A stretch of DNA of 43,318 nt from Acidobacteriota bacterium (GCA_005808865.1 SYKU01000352.1:1-43318); one strand, 5' to 3'; positions 1 to 10,529 are shown, numbered from the stretch's first letter. The notes: a model not told the origin generated them from the sequence alone. Numbers and translations: made by a program.

Positions 1-476
1 CCGACGAACTTGAATCCGCGTTCCTTGAGCGCCTTGCTCATGGCCCGCGACTCGCCGGTCTCAGCCGGTATTTCCTTCAAGGACCTCCATTGATTCTGAA
101 TCGTCCGGCCACCAGTGAACTGCCACAGGTATCGCTCGAAACTTCCGAACTCCTTCACGACTTCGAGATAGGCAAGGGCTCCAGCCACGGTGCCTTCGAC
201 TTTTGCCCGGTTGCGAATGATTCCCGGGTCAAGCAATAGTTTCTCAATCTTCGCCGGACGGTAACGCGCGATTTTTGCCGCATCGAAGCCATCGAAAACC
301 TGGCGGTAGCGCGCCCTTTTCCGGAGAACCGTGATCCAACTGAGCCCCGCCTGCGCCCCTTCGAGCGTCAACAACTCGAACAGCCCGCGGTCGTCGTGAA
401 GGGGAACGCCCCATTCAAGGTCGTGGTAGCCGACGTAAAGGGGATCGGTTCCGCACCATGCGCATCGGGTGGTCAT
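1..476 (-). CDS. tag: DNA-3-methyladenine glycosylase I (partial; C-terminus runs off the window start)
   Basis: Reverse-strand translation MTTRCAWCGTDPLYVGYHDLEWGVPLHDDRGLFELLTLEGAQAGLSWITVLRKRARYRQVFDGFD... matches the Tag family (CxWC, HDxEWGxPxxDDRxLFExLxLEGxQAGLSW). Confidence 0.95.
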   Translation of the reverse strand, partial: MTTRCAWCGTDPLYVGYHDLEWGVPLHDDRGLFELLTLEGAQAGLSWITVLRKRARYRQVFDGFDAAKIARYRPAKIEKLLLDPGIIRNRAKVEGTVAGALAYLEVVKEFGSFERYLWQFTGGRTIQNQWRSLKEIPAETGESRAMSKALKERGFKFV

Positions 477-1299
477 TGGTAGATTATGGCCTAACGCAGG
501 CCTCTGGTTCCGGATGGCCCAGCGCATCCAACAGGCTCTGAAACGCATCCGTGGCGTTCGATGCTCGGAGTCTCCCAAAGGAACTCCAGGTTCGACGTGA
601 TTTTTGGACCCGGAATAGAAGTGGAATTTGGCGTCGCGGACGGTAACATAGTTCTCCGCAGTGCGCCTAAGAAGCTCGACCTCTCGACCTGAGTGCCGTC
701 ATTTGAAACAACTGTTGCAATTGTCAGCCGGTTGCAGGCGATCGCTTTTTTGCCGCCTGCCCTCCTCCACACGAAAGTGACAGACCACAAACAACGATGG
801 CCTGCCCCACGGCCAACACAGGTCCGTGTGCGCACTTGGAACAGTCATTTACTAGCAGACCTCAATCCAGTGGAATGGGCGCTACCCGCGCCCATCCGCC
901 GGACCCGGACACTCGCGCGGGTACAAGTGTGTCGAGGACTTCGCGGGTGGTGATCGCCGGTAGTCTCGGTCGTCGGACCGCGGCGGATCTGCGATATTTT
1001 AAGCGCGAATTGCGCATTCATACGCCGACATCCGACAGTTCCCTAAATTCGTACAGAAGAATTGCGGCTCTTCGCCGATGAGTAAGGATAAGTGAAGCAA
1101 CCCAAGTCCAGGACGGCAAAGTATGATGTAGGGGCCCCGGTCGCCGCCGATTCATGGTTGTTGCCGAACGGGCAGAGTCTCGCCGAGTATGCGTTTCGGA
1201 GAGCCTTACCCCCCTGGTCACCCCGTGTTGCGGTAGCCGCCGCGCCGGAAGAGAGGTCCGAGGTCGAATCTGCTCCGCCGCCCGCGCTACGATAGCGGC

Positions 1300-2364
1300 A
1301 TGAATATCCGCTTGGGCGTGTTTCGTCCTCTTTTTGCTTTTTCGCTTTCGTGGGCAGCGCCGGCCGCGGTCCCCGCTCCCGAACCGGATGCCCACGCCGA
1401 ATGCCAGGCACAATTGCTCAAACTTGAGGAGCGGCTCCGCATCGTTGAGGCCGCGCTGAAAATAGACGGCGCGAAGACTGATTTTCCGGCCGCGGCCCCT
1501 TCCAACTCCGCGTTTGCGCCGCCGTCCCAATCCGCGCAGCCACACCGGCAATCGTTCGAAATGCCGCCGGAACTCGTCCCCGAAATTGGAAAAATTGGAT
1601 CTCAGGTCGGCCTGTTGCTCGCAGGTTCCGCCAATCCCTTTCAACTGAATTCCGGATCGTTCGTAGGAGGGTTCATCGATCTTCCTTTGTTCGAGGGTCC
1701 GCGGCGGATTCCGGGAAAGCTGTCTTACGAAGTAATGATCGGAATCTCGCAATCCCGGACCAACTTTCAGACAACCTCGAATGTCGCCCAAGTGGCGAAC
1801 CTCGCGGTGTTGACCACGCTTAATCCCTCGGGGGGGCTGCAAAACGTCGCGGCTGCGGTTTCGGGAACGGGGGCTGCTCCGTTCCCGGTGACGGCTCAAA
1901 CTCAAACACGCCTGCGCTTGCTGCAAGTGGTGCCGTTCTCGTTCAAGTACACCAGCACCGCGTTAGACCGGTGGAGAATCCGGCCCTACGGGATTCTCGG
2001 GTTTGGTACCTACGTGACCATCCACAACCAGAATCCGGGCCGCGGGACCCCGCCGAATTACGGAGTCCGCCCGGATGCAAATCTGCCGCCGGATGTCGCA
2101 GCAGCCGTCAGGCAACTTTTTGGCGGCCAGGCGCCTTTCGGTGGGCCTCTTGTTGCGGGTCAGATCTCGCAATCGCCCGAGTTGGCGCGGCGCGGACTCC
2201 CGGGCGGACATGGAAACATCGATCTCGGCATTCATTCGGGAGCGGGGTTTGAAATCCGCTTGAACAGAGGCCTTTCGTTTGGCTTCGACACGCGTTACAA
2301 CCGCATCGCCGGAACCAATGGAAGGTTTAAGACGTACGGAAGCCGGTTGGGATTCCACTTCTAG
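1300..2364 (+). CDS. outer-membrane beta-barrel-like protein with signal peptide and short coiled coil
   Basis: 354-aa ORF; hydrophobic N-terminus; barrel-like alternating pattern; ends ...SRLGFHF with terminal Phe. Confidence 0.65.
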   Translation: MNIRLGVFRPLFAFSLSWAAPAAVPAPEPDAHAECQAQLLKLEERLRIVEAALKIDGAKTDFPAAAPSNSAFAPPSQSAQPHRQSFEMPPELVPEIGKIGSQVGLLLAGSANPFQLNSGSFVGGFIDLPLFEGPRRIPGKLSYEVMIGISQSRTNFQTTSNVAQVANLAVLTTLNPSGGLQNVAAAVSGTGAAPFPVTAQTQTRLRLLQVVPFSFKYTSTALDRWRIRPYGILGFGTYVTIHNQNPGRGTPPNYGVRPDANLPPDVAAAVRQLFGGQAPFGGPLVAGQISQSPELARRGLPGGHGNIDLGIHSGAGFEIRLNRGLSFGFDTRYNRIAGTNGRFKTYGSRLGFHF

Positions 2365-2688
2365 TAGGGATCCCCTTAACTCAGATGCGCGGTGAATTTG
2401 GCTGATGTTCGCCGCTCCGGCCAAGCCGTGAGGCCTCGCCCCGCTTGGCCAGACAGAGCCAGAGGCCTCCGCGCGGGCGCGGCGCCCACCCCACCCGACT
2501 TCGTTAGGCCCATCGATCTCAGCCAAGGGGTAATGCAGTTCGATCCATTTCTAACGTTGGCAAAGAGCCGGAACACTCGCGGGACGCATGAACTAATGGC
2601 TGCCAGGCGTGCGGCTTACCCTCCGTGATTTTGACACGCCCTTACACGCGTTTGCATTCCGATCTTCAACCGTCTATTCTTCCATTGA

Positions 2689-5308
2689 ATGCAAGGCAAA
2701 ACGATCTCACACTACCGGATTCTCGATCGGCTCGGGAGCGGTGGCATGGGAGTGGTGTATCGCGCCGAAGATACCCGTCTCGGCCGTGGAGTCGCCGTCA
2801 AGTTTCTACCGCCGGACATGGCCAGGAATACGCAAGCCCTCGAACGCTTCCAGCGCGAAGCGCGAGCGGCTTCCGCCCTGAACCACCCCCACATCTGCAC
2901 CATCCACGATATTGGTGAATTTGAAGGCGCGCCGTTTATCGTGATGGAGTTGCTCGAAGGACAGTCTCTTCAGGACCGCCTCAAGAGCGGTCCTTTTGAA
3001 GAGCCGGAACTGCTTAGCGTCGCCGTGCAAGCGGTGGACGCGCTCGAAGCCGCGCACGCGAAAGGCATTGTCCATCGCGATATTAAGCCGGCTAACCTGT
3101 TCCTTACCTCGCGTGGACAGGCCAAGATCCTCGACTTCGGACTGGCGAAACTTTCGACGCCCGCCGAAGGCGATGAGACTCAGCTTTTCCTAACGAACCC
3201 AGGCACCATGCTCGGCACAACGACCTACATGTCTCCTGAGCAGGCGAGGGGCGAAGATGTGGACGCGCGTTCGGACATCTTCAGCTTCGGTGTCGTGCTC
3301 TATGAGATGGCCCTGGGGCGGCGTCCGTTTCGAGGCGAGATGATGGCGGTCTTGTTCGACGCGATATTGAACAAGCCGCCCGATCCTATCGAGCCTGGCA
3401 GGATATCACCTGTACTCGGCAGAATCATCCTGCGGACTCTCGAAAAGGAACGCGCTGCGCGCTACCAGACAACGGCGGAATTGCATGCGGATCTGAAAGC
3501 GCTTGAGCGTAGCCTCCTCCTATCCACTATCACGATGTCCGGCGCCGCGCAGCCCGCCGCCAGTCAACCGGGTACAGGACGCCGCTTCCGGTGGGAATGG
3601 GTGCTGATTCCTCTGGCGCTGACTTTCCTGCTCGTCGCGTGGCGCCTGATTCCACGGCCCTCCGCGGGAACGAGCACGCGGAGCGCGACGTTTGAGCGCC
3701 TCACGGAGCAACCCGGGGAAGAACTGTTTCCCAGCATTTCAAGCGATGGTAAATCCGTGTTCTTCGCGTCCCGAGCCACCGGCAACGGGGATATCTACAT
3801 GCAGCGAGCGGGCGGAAAAAACGCTCTCAATCTGACAGCGGATTCAAGTGCCGATGATACGCAACCGGCGCTATCACCAAACGGGGACGTCATCGCCTTC
3901 CGGTCGGAGCGAGACGGGGGGGGGCATTTTCCTGATGGGAGCGACCGGGGAATCGGTGAGGCGGCTGACGGACTCCTGCTACAACCCCGCGTGGTCGCCG
4001 GACGGCAAGGAAATCGCCTGCGATACGGAAAGCGTCTCGCTGCCCGAACTGCGTTTCACCACCAGCCAGCTCTTCGCGGTCGACATCGGCTCGGGTCAGC
4101 GGCGACTTGTTTTTGCCGGCGATGCGGTTGAGCCGCACTGGTCTCCGCACGGCCAACGGATCGCCTACTGGGCTACGCGCGGCGGGCAACGCGACATCTG
4201 GACCGTTCCGGCGCGAGGCGGAGAGCCCGTGGCCGTCACCCAGGATCCGCATGTCGACTGGTCGCCGAAGTGGTCCCCGGACGGAAAGCATCTCTATTTT
4301 TCAAGCGACCGCGGCGGCAGCATGAATCTGTGGCGCATCGCGATTGACGAGAAGTCCGGGAGGCCTGGCGGCGCGCCCGAGCCGGTTACCACACCCTCGT
4401 CCTACACCGGAATGTTCAGCATCTCGGCAGACGAGAAACGGATCGCCTATGTGCAGCGAAGTCTTTCGTCGAATCTGCATAAGGTGACTCTCGATCCGGC
4501 GTCAGGCAGGGTGACAGCGCAGATGTCACCCGTCACTCAGGGATCGCGCCTGGCGGTCGCCCCGGAAGTTTCGCCCGGCGGAAAATGGCTTGTCTTTGGT
4601 GGAACGGGTAAGCGCGATGACATCTTCGTGGTCAAAACAGATGGCTCCGGTTTCCGTCAACTGACCGACGACGACTTTAAGGATCTGGTTCCACGCTGGT
4701 CCCCGGACGGGAAGCGCGTAATGTTTTCCTCGAACCGCAGCGGCAAATACGAATTGTGGAGCATTCACTCGGACGGCAGCGGGCTTGAACAGTTTACCCG
4801 GTTCGCCGGACCGAACGCCGCCGTGCCGGTGTGGTCGCCGGATGGGACGAAAGTGCTGGCAAATATGCTTGGGATGAGTCCAGTCCTGCTCGACGCGGCC
4901 AAACCGTGGGCCGGACAGAAGCCGCACCCACTCGGGAAAATGGAAGGAGCGACGGAATGGTTCCTGGCAAGATCGTGGTCGCCGGACGGGAAAAAGATTG
5001 CTGGCGACAGGCGACTGGCAGATCGCGGCCCTTCCGGAATTGTTTTGTACTCACTCGCCGAACAGAAATACGAAAAGCTAACGGAAACCGGCGCCTACCC
5101 GGTCTGGATGAAGGACAGCCGCCGTTTACTCTTCACTCATGAGGGACGGATCTACCGCTTGGACAGCCGCACGGGCAAGCGCGAGGAAGCGTTTTCGGTC
5201 GCGCCGCAGGACTTCGTCGGCGCCGTGACGCTGGCAGACGACGATCGATCGCTTTACTTCAGCCTGGGCGCTTCCGAAGCCGACATCTGGATGCTGAAGG
5301 CGGAATGA
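2689..5308 (+). pseudogene. Ser/Thr protein kinase with TM segment and C-terminal TolB/PD40-like beta-propeller; reading frame split by a +1 frameshift at a G9 tract (3916-3924)
   Basis: [63 protein letters not shown], repeated WSPDGK motifs. ORF 2689..4131 carries the kinase; ORF 3848..5308 continues the propeller; removing one G joins them into about 872 aa. Confidence 0.85.
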
Positions 5309-5635
5309 ATGCGTGGCAAGACGGGAAGCATATTTCACTCGACGCGTATCGTTGCGCCGCTCGCCGGGGCGGTTGCACTGTTCAAAAATCGCCCGGCCCT
5401 CTGGCCGCATGCCGGCAAGCGTATGATCTTCTTCCTCGAATCGGAGCAGGAAATACGAAATCCGGCCGGTGGAACGGACAGCCCGGGCCTTTGGAAAGTA
5501 ACGAAGTCGTCCGGTCCGAGTGTAAGTCCACCGCTGTTCTCGCGGGACGGAAAGCGGGTTCGGGCGGGCGTGAGGCGCACGAACCCGGTGATCCTCGAAA
5601 CCGCAAAGCGCGAAGGGAGCAGCTTCCTTAAATGA
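5309..5635 (+). pseudogene. possible degenerate fragment of a TolB-like propeller protein
   Basis: Short ORF with ...LWKVTKSSG...LFSRDGKRV resembling PD40-type repeats, right after the kinase stop; no complete domain. Confidence 0.25.
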
Positions 5636-6002
5636 TGCGACCCGTTGGAGAGCGCGGCGGTTTCTTCCAGGCATCGTCAAGGCATGTTAGAAACCGGCCG
5701 CCGTTCATTTCCGGTGGAGAGGGGCGTGGGTGGGGCACGCAGTGGCAGGTTTGACACCCGCAACTATGAACGCCTGATAGAGTGCCGCGGTCCACTCCAC
5801 CGGCTCATAGGCGGCAGGCGTCTGATCGATTGCGGGCAACGGGCGAGGGCTCGTCGCGCGCGGCGCGACGAAGAAGCTGAAGGACCTGTATTCGAAGGCA
5901 AAGTATGACTTGGACGAGGATGGCGTTAGCGGGCGGCGAGCAGGCGATCTTCTTCGCCGCAAAATCGACCCAGTTGGGCGTCTGGTTAAGGGAGGCGAAA
6001 CG

Positions 6003-8087
6003 ATGAAAACGGTTTTCGGTGGAGTGGCGTGTATCGCGCTGAGCACCGCGGCGGGCGTGTTTGCGCAGGGATCAGGCGATCCGGATTTTCTCGCGGCGCT
6101 AAGCGAGTCGAAGAATCTTCGGCTGATGCTGCCTGACTACCTGAAGGCGCGTGCGGGCAAACTCCTCGACGAGCGGGAGCGCACGGTCGCGGCGCTCACG
6201 GCAGGAGACCTTGGCGCGCGAAAGAAGTACATCCGCGAAAAGATCTGGCAAGCGGTTGGAGGCGAGCCCGCTCGCACGCCGCTCAACCCGCGAACCGTAG
6301 CCACGATCGAGCGCAACGGATATCGCATCGAAAAGATCGTTTTCGAAAGCCAGCCGAAATTCTTTGTCACCGCGAACCTCTACGTTCCAACGCGAGGCGC
6401 GCCACCCTACCCGGCGATTCTTTACCCTTTAGGCCATGAGAGCGGTGCGAAATCGCATCTAGCGTGGCAGCAGATGCTCGGATCGCTGGCACAGAAGGGC
6501 TTCGTCGCGCTCGCCTGGGACACCCTCGGCCAAGGCGAGAGGGTGCAGATCTACGATGAGGATCTGGGTGGTTCGAAAGTCAGCGCCTCGACCACCGAGC
6601 ACTCGATGCTGGGCGCGCAGTGCCTGCTTACGGGAGACGCCCTCGCGCGCTACACGATCTGGGACGGCATCCGAGCCCTTGATTATCTCGTGTCCCGGCA
6701 AGAGGTGGACGCGGCGCGCGTGGGTTGTACCGGGAATTCCGGAGGCGGAACGCACACGGCGTACCTGGCGGCGCTTGACGACCGTATCCAGGTGGCCGCG
6801 CCGTCCTGCTACATCACTTCGTGGCGGAAGCTCCTGAATACGATCGGTCCGCAGGACGCCGAGCAGATCCTGGGCCCGTTCCTCGCCGACGGGCTCGACC
6901 ATGCCGACTTCGTAGAAGCATTTGCCGGGAAGCCGTATTTCATCCTTTCCGCGATCCGTGATTTTTTTGCGATCGGCGGCGCTCGCGAGACCTTTCATGA
7001 AGCCCAGCGCATCTACGATATGGCCGGCGCCGGAGGGAAGATTGCGATGTTTGAGGCGGATGACGGTCACGGGTTCACCAAGCCGCGCAGACTGGCCGCT
7101 TACGATTGGTTCAGCCGCTGGCTGAAGGGCGCTCGGGACGAATCGCCCGAGCCCTTCGTCGAAATCGCGACGGAACGGGAACTGTGGTGTACGGCGACCG
7201 GGCAGGTTGCGACATCCCTCGGCGGGGAGACGGTGTGGTCGCTGAACAGGAAACGTGCCACGCCGGAAAGGAAGGATGTGGTCAAGCGGGCACGACTATT
7301 GTCCGGCTACGAGCCCGCCTCGGGACCGGTTTCGGCGCGGGGATTCGGCGTCATCTCCCGTTCGGGATATTCGATCGAAAAGATGACCTATGATCCCGAG
7401 CCGGGGATCACGATCCCTGCGCTGCTCTTCCGTCCGGAGGCGCCCGGAAAATATCCAGCCGTCGTTTACGTCAATGGACTGGGCAAGAAAGCCGACGCGG
7501 CGGAGGGCGGCCCGATCGAAAGCATGGTGAAGGCCGGCAATGTGGTTCTCGCGATTGACGCGCGGGGATTTGGAGAGACGCGCGCGGCCGCTCCGCTCGA
7601 AACGGCGAGGGCGTTTCCGCTCTGGTTTGGAGACTATGCAAGCGCGCAAACGACTTTCCTCGCAGGCAGGACGCTAGTGGGCATGCGGGCACGAGATATC
7701 GTGCGCGCCGTCGATCTGCTGACAACGAGAGCCGAGGTGGACGCGGCCCGTGTCTCTGGATTCGGAAAACACGCGGGCGGCGTGCCGATGTTGCACGCGG
7801 CGGCGTTCGATTCCCGGATCCAGGAGGTGACGCTTGATGGCGCGCTCGTGTCGTGGCAAGCGGTGGTCGAGCGGCGACTGCATCGCGGCATCTACGAAAG
7901 CCTTGTGCCCGGAGCGCTCAAGTTTTACGATTTGCCGGATCTGGCCGCAGCCTTAGGCCGGACTGTTTGGGTGATCGACGCCGCGGATCCTGTCGGGCAG
8001 CCGGCGCTGTTCGACGAAGTCAGAAAGCTGTATTCCGGAGCGCGCGTCCGATGGAGAAAAGCGGATGGCAGCGTAGCTGCCATCTGA
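6003..8087 (+). CDS. secreted alpha/beta hydrolase, acetyl-xylan-esterase-like, apparently two tandem hydrolase domains
   Basis: Signal peptide MKTVFGGVACIALSTAAGVFAQ; nucleophile-elbow-like GNSGGG; second half repeats a similar domain (YPAVVYVNGLGKKAD...DARGFGETRA). Confidence 0.75.
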   Translation: MKTVFGGVACIALSTAAGVFAQGSGDPDFLAALSESKNLRLMLPDYLKARAGKLLDERERTVAALTAGDLGARKKYIREKIWQAVGGEPARTPLNPRTVATIERNGYRIEKIVFESQPKFFVTANLYVPTRGAPPYPAILYPLGHESGAKSHLAWQQMLGSLAQKGFVALAWDTLGQGERVQIYDEDLGGSKVSASTTEHSMLGAQCLLTGDALARYTIWDGIRALDYLVSRQEVDAARVGCTGNSGGGTHTAYLAALDDRIQVAAPSCYITSWRKLLNTIGPQDAEQILGPFLADGLDHADFVEAFAGKPYFILSAIRDFFAIGGARETFHEAQRIYDMAGAGGKIAMFEADDGHGFTKPRRLAAYDWFSRWLKGARDESPEPFVEIATERELWCTATGQVATSLGGETVWSLNRKRATPERKDVVKRARLLSGYEPASGPVSARGFGVISRSGYSIEKMTYDPEPGITIPALLFRPEAPGKYPAVVYVNGLGKKADAAEGGPIESMVKAGNVVLAIDARGFGETRAAAPLETARAFPLWFGDYASAQTTFLAGRTLVGMRARDIVRAVDLLTTRAEVDAARVSGFGKHAGGVPMLHAAAFDSRIQEVTLDGALVSWQAVVERRLHRGIYESLVPGALKFYDLPDLAAALGRTVWVIDAADPVGQPALFDEVRKLYSGARVRWRKADGSVAAI
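8064..8084 (+). repeat. perfect hairpin (9-bp stem, 3-nt loop) directly before the stop codon of the hydrolase gene
   Basis: GATGGCAGC-GTA-GCTGCCATC followed by TGA. Confidence 0.8.
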
Positions 8088-8261
8088 CGGATTCCATTCC
8101 CGGTGCCTGCGGCATATCCAAACGTTCTTTGGGAACTCTGCGTGCTCCAACATTGCGGGGTACAGCAGGGCGCACCGCGAGTAACGTGGAATTGAGTCCC
8201 GGGGCTGAGCGCATGTTCGATGGAAAAGAGAAGATGGCAGCAAGCCGGCCAGCGCGGAACG

Positions 8262-8323
8262 ACCGGTACGCCAGGCAAAACCGGACGTCCCGGGGACCTC
8301 CGGTCCGTCCTTGGCGTACCGGT
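8262..8323. repeat. long inverted repeat / cruciform-capable element
   Basis: ACCGGTACGCCA (8262-8273) pairs perfectly with TGGCGTACCGGT (8312-8323); nested ACCGGA (8280-8285)/TCCGGT (8299-8304) and GTCC (8287-8290)/GGAC (8294-8297). Confidence 0.9.
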
Positions 8324-8379
8324 ACTCACCATGGTAGACTTGAGTCCAGATCGCGGGTTTGGGTGGCGCCGCATCTCCG

Positions 8380-9768
8380 ATGATTCGTCTCTTCCGAATA
8401 TTCGTTCCGCTAGGTGTTCTGACTCTCCTGTTATCGGAAATCGTAATAATTACGTCCGCATACGTCGCGGCCGCGTATCTGGTTTTCGACTACGATCCTA
8501 CCGTTTTTCTGCTGTATGACCGTGGGATGATCCGGATCGGCATTGTCGTGGTTACCATCCTGCTCGGGTTCCATTTCAGGGACTTGTACACCAACATTAC
8601 TGGAACCTCAAATATCCGCCTCTTAGAGGATCTCTGCGTGGTCATCTCGCTGGCGACGATTGGGCAAGGCGTTCTCAGCTACGTCGTTCGAGGAATGGCT
8701 GTTCCCCAGCGCATGATGCTATTGGGGAGCGCTCTCTCGCTTATCGGGGTTTATTTTTATAGGCAGTTTCACAGCGCTTATGTAATGCAGGTAGGCGAGC
8801 AGAGGATTCTGTTCATCGGCTGCAATCCGGTGGTGCAAGAGATTGCGTCCTACATTCGCAATCACCGTGAACTGGGGATACGTGTGGAGGGCTGCCTCCA
8901 CAACTCCGTACCGGTAGGCAACAGCATCGAGGGCGTGCCGGTGTTGGGCACGGTAGAAAGCCTGCGGCAGATCGCGAACACGGAGAAGCCCAACCTCATC
9001 GTCGTCGGACTTAGCGAGAGGCGCGACCGCATGCCCGTGCAGGACCTTCTCGATCTGCGCTTCGCCGGATTTCGAATCGAGGAGGCGGGATCGACCTACG
9101 AGACTGTCTGCGGCCGGATCTGCACCAAGGAACTCCGCCCGGCTCAGTTGATTTTCACGAGCGAACTCGGCCCCGGCGCTTACGGCCGCCGATTGCAACC
9201 GCTGCTCGACATCCTGGTCGCCGTGGTGGGAACAATTGTCACGGCCCCTATCATGCTGGCGACGGCGCTGGCTGTGAAGCTCTCATCTCCGGGCCCGGTT
9301 TTCTATAAGCAGGTCCGTACCGGACTCGAAGGCGCGCTGTTTACGGTTTACAAGTTCCGGTCCATGTACACAAATGCCGAAGCCCGAACGGGTGCGGTAT
9401 GGGCGAGCAAGGACGACCCGCGAATTACACGCGTGGGAAAGTGGTTGCGCCGTTTGCGTCTCGACGAGTTACCGCAATTCTTCAATGTGCTTCGTGGAGA
9501 GATGGCGATCATCGGACCGCGGCCGGAACGTCCTGAATTCGTTCAGACCCTCGCGCAACAGATCCCCTATTACAGGCAGCGTCTTTGCGTGCGGCCAGGC
9601 GTTTCCGGCTGGGCGCAGATCAACCACAAATACGGCGATACACTCGAAGATACGATTACCAAGCTCGAATACGATCTGTACTACATCAAGCACATGTCGC
9701 TGAGCCTGGATCTGTACATCATCATGCATACTTTGAAAACCATGTTGCTGTCTCGAGGCTCGCAATAG
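8380..9768 (+). CDS. undecaprenyl-phosphate sugar phosphotransferase (exopolysaccharide sugar transferase, WcaJ/TIGR03025-like)
   Basis: Multiple N-terminal TM helices; C-terminal bacterial sugar transferase domain KLSSPGPVFYKQVRTGLEGALFTVYKFRSM...LRRLRLDELPQFFNVLRGEMAIIGPRPERPEFV...PGVSGWAQIN. Confidence 0.93.
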   Translation: MIRLFRIFVPLGVLTLLLSEIVIITSAYVAAAYLVFDYDPTVFLLYDRGMIRIGIVVVTILLGFHFRDLYTNITGTSNIRLLEDLCVVISLATIGQGVLSYVVRGMAVPQRMMLLGSALSLIGVYFYRQFHSAYVMQVGEQRILFIGCNPVVQEIASYIRNHRELGIRVEGCLHNSVPVGNSIEGVPVLGTVESLRQIANTEKPNLIVVGLSERRDRMPVQDLLDLRFAGFRIEEAGSTYETVCGRICTKELRPAQLIFTSELGPGAYGRRLQPLLDILVAVVGTIVTAPIMLATALAVKLSSPGPVFYKQVRTGLEGALFTVYKFRSMYTNAEARTGAVWASKDDPRITRVGKWLRRLRLDELPQFFNVLRGEMAIIGPRPERPEFVQTLAQQIPYYRQRLCVRPGVSGWAQINHKYGDTLEDTITKLEYDLYYIKHMSLSLDLYIIMHTLKTMLLSRGSQ

Positions 9769-9770
9769 CC

Positions 9771-10094
9771 ATGCCGCCCCGGACAACGCTAGAGCCTTCC
9801 ACAACGGCCGGGACAAGCGAAGCTTTGACGCCGCTCTATCATGTGGTTCTGCTCGACGACGACGACCACACCTACGACTACGTGATCGAAATGCTCCAGA
9901 AATTGTTCATCCTCTCCGCCGAACAAGCCTACCGGAATGCGGAAGAAGTCGACAAGACGGGCCGCACGATAGTCTTGACATGCGAACTGGGGCAGGCGGA
10001 ATTCGGCCGGGAACAGATACACGCCTATGGTCCGGACTGGCGCATGCCACGGTCGAAGGGATCGATGTCCGCCGTAGTTGAACCCGCAAGGTAG
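9771..10094 (+). CDS. clpS: ATP-dependent Clp protease adaptor ClpS-like
   Basis: YHVVLLDDDDHTYDYVIEMLQKLFILSAEQAYRNAEEVDKTGRTIVLTCELGQAEFGREQIHAYGPD; ClpS core pattern. Confidence 0.85.
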   Translation: MPPRTTLEPSTTAGTSEALTPLYHVVLLDDDDHTYDYVIEMLQKLFILSAEQAYRNAEEVDKTGRTIVLTCELGQAEFGREQIHAYGPDWRMPRSKGSMSAVVEPAR

Positions 10095-10529
10095 GAGTGG
10101 CCTCGCCGGCCGTCCAGACTTCGCTTCGCCCGGCAGGCGGTCTGAAACGCCCGCGCCGCAAGAACCGAAAGGGGGGAGCGCTCAGCCTGGCGTCGTTTTA
10201 CTCGTTCCTGGCGCTGCTGTTGCCGAAGGAACCGCAAGACCGTTTGGCGCGGAAGGGTTCTCCAAGCAGGTTGCGTTGCCCTGCCACCGGTGCGATCATG
10301 CTGGACCTCTCTCCAACTCAACACGGCTGGAGAGAAAGCGTGTCACTACAGCATTTCTATGTCTGTACGCCGCTGATACCGGGCCACTGTCGAGAGTGTG
10401 GTGTTGAAGATGAGCGAGAGTGATCGACCGTCGCGTTGGCCTCTCGTCCCGTCCTGTGCTTTTGCCACCAGCTGATCCCTGCTTCACCGCCAGGCTTCAA
10501 ACCCAGGACCTGGACAGGGTCGGCCCATA

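Noticed and set aside
1018-1926. 302-aa reverse ORF overlapping the barrel gene
   Set aside because: Arg-rich composition without domain features; the + strand ORF has a signal peptide and barrel-like C-terminus.
5910-6002. Upstream extension of the hydrolase ORF to 5910
   Set aside because: The ATG at 6003 gives a proper signal peptide; the extra N-terminus looks non-coding.
8262-8323. Calling the long hairpin an intrinsic terminator
   Set aside because: No U-tract on either side, and it is close upstream of the next gene; reported as an unexplained structure instead.
10097-10423. 108-aa + ORFs downstream of clpS
   Set aside because: Two overlapping frames with no recognised motif and no clear RBS; left unannotated.
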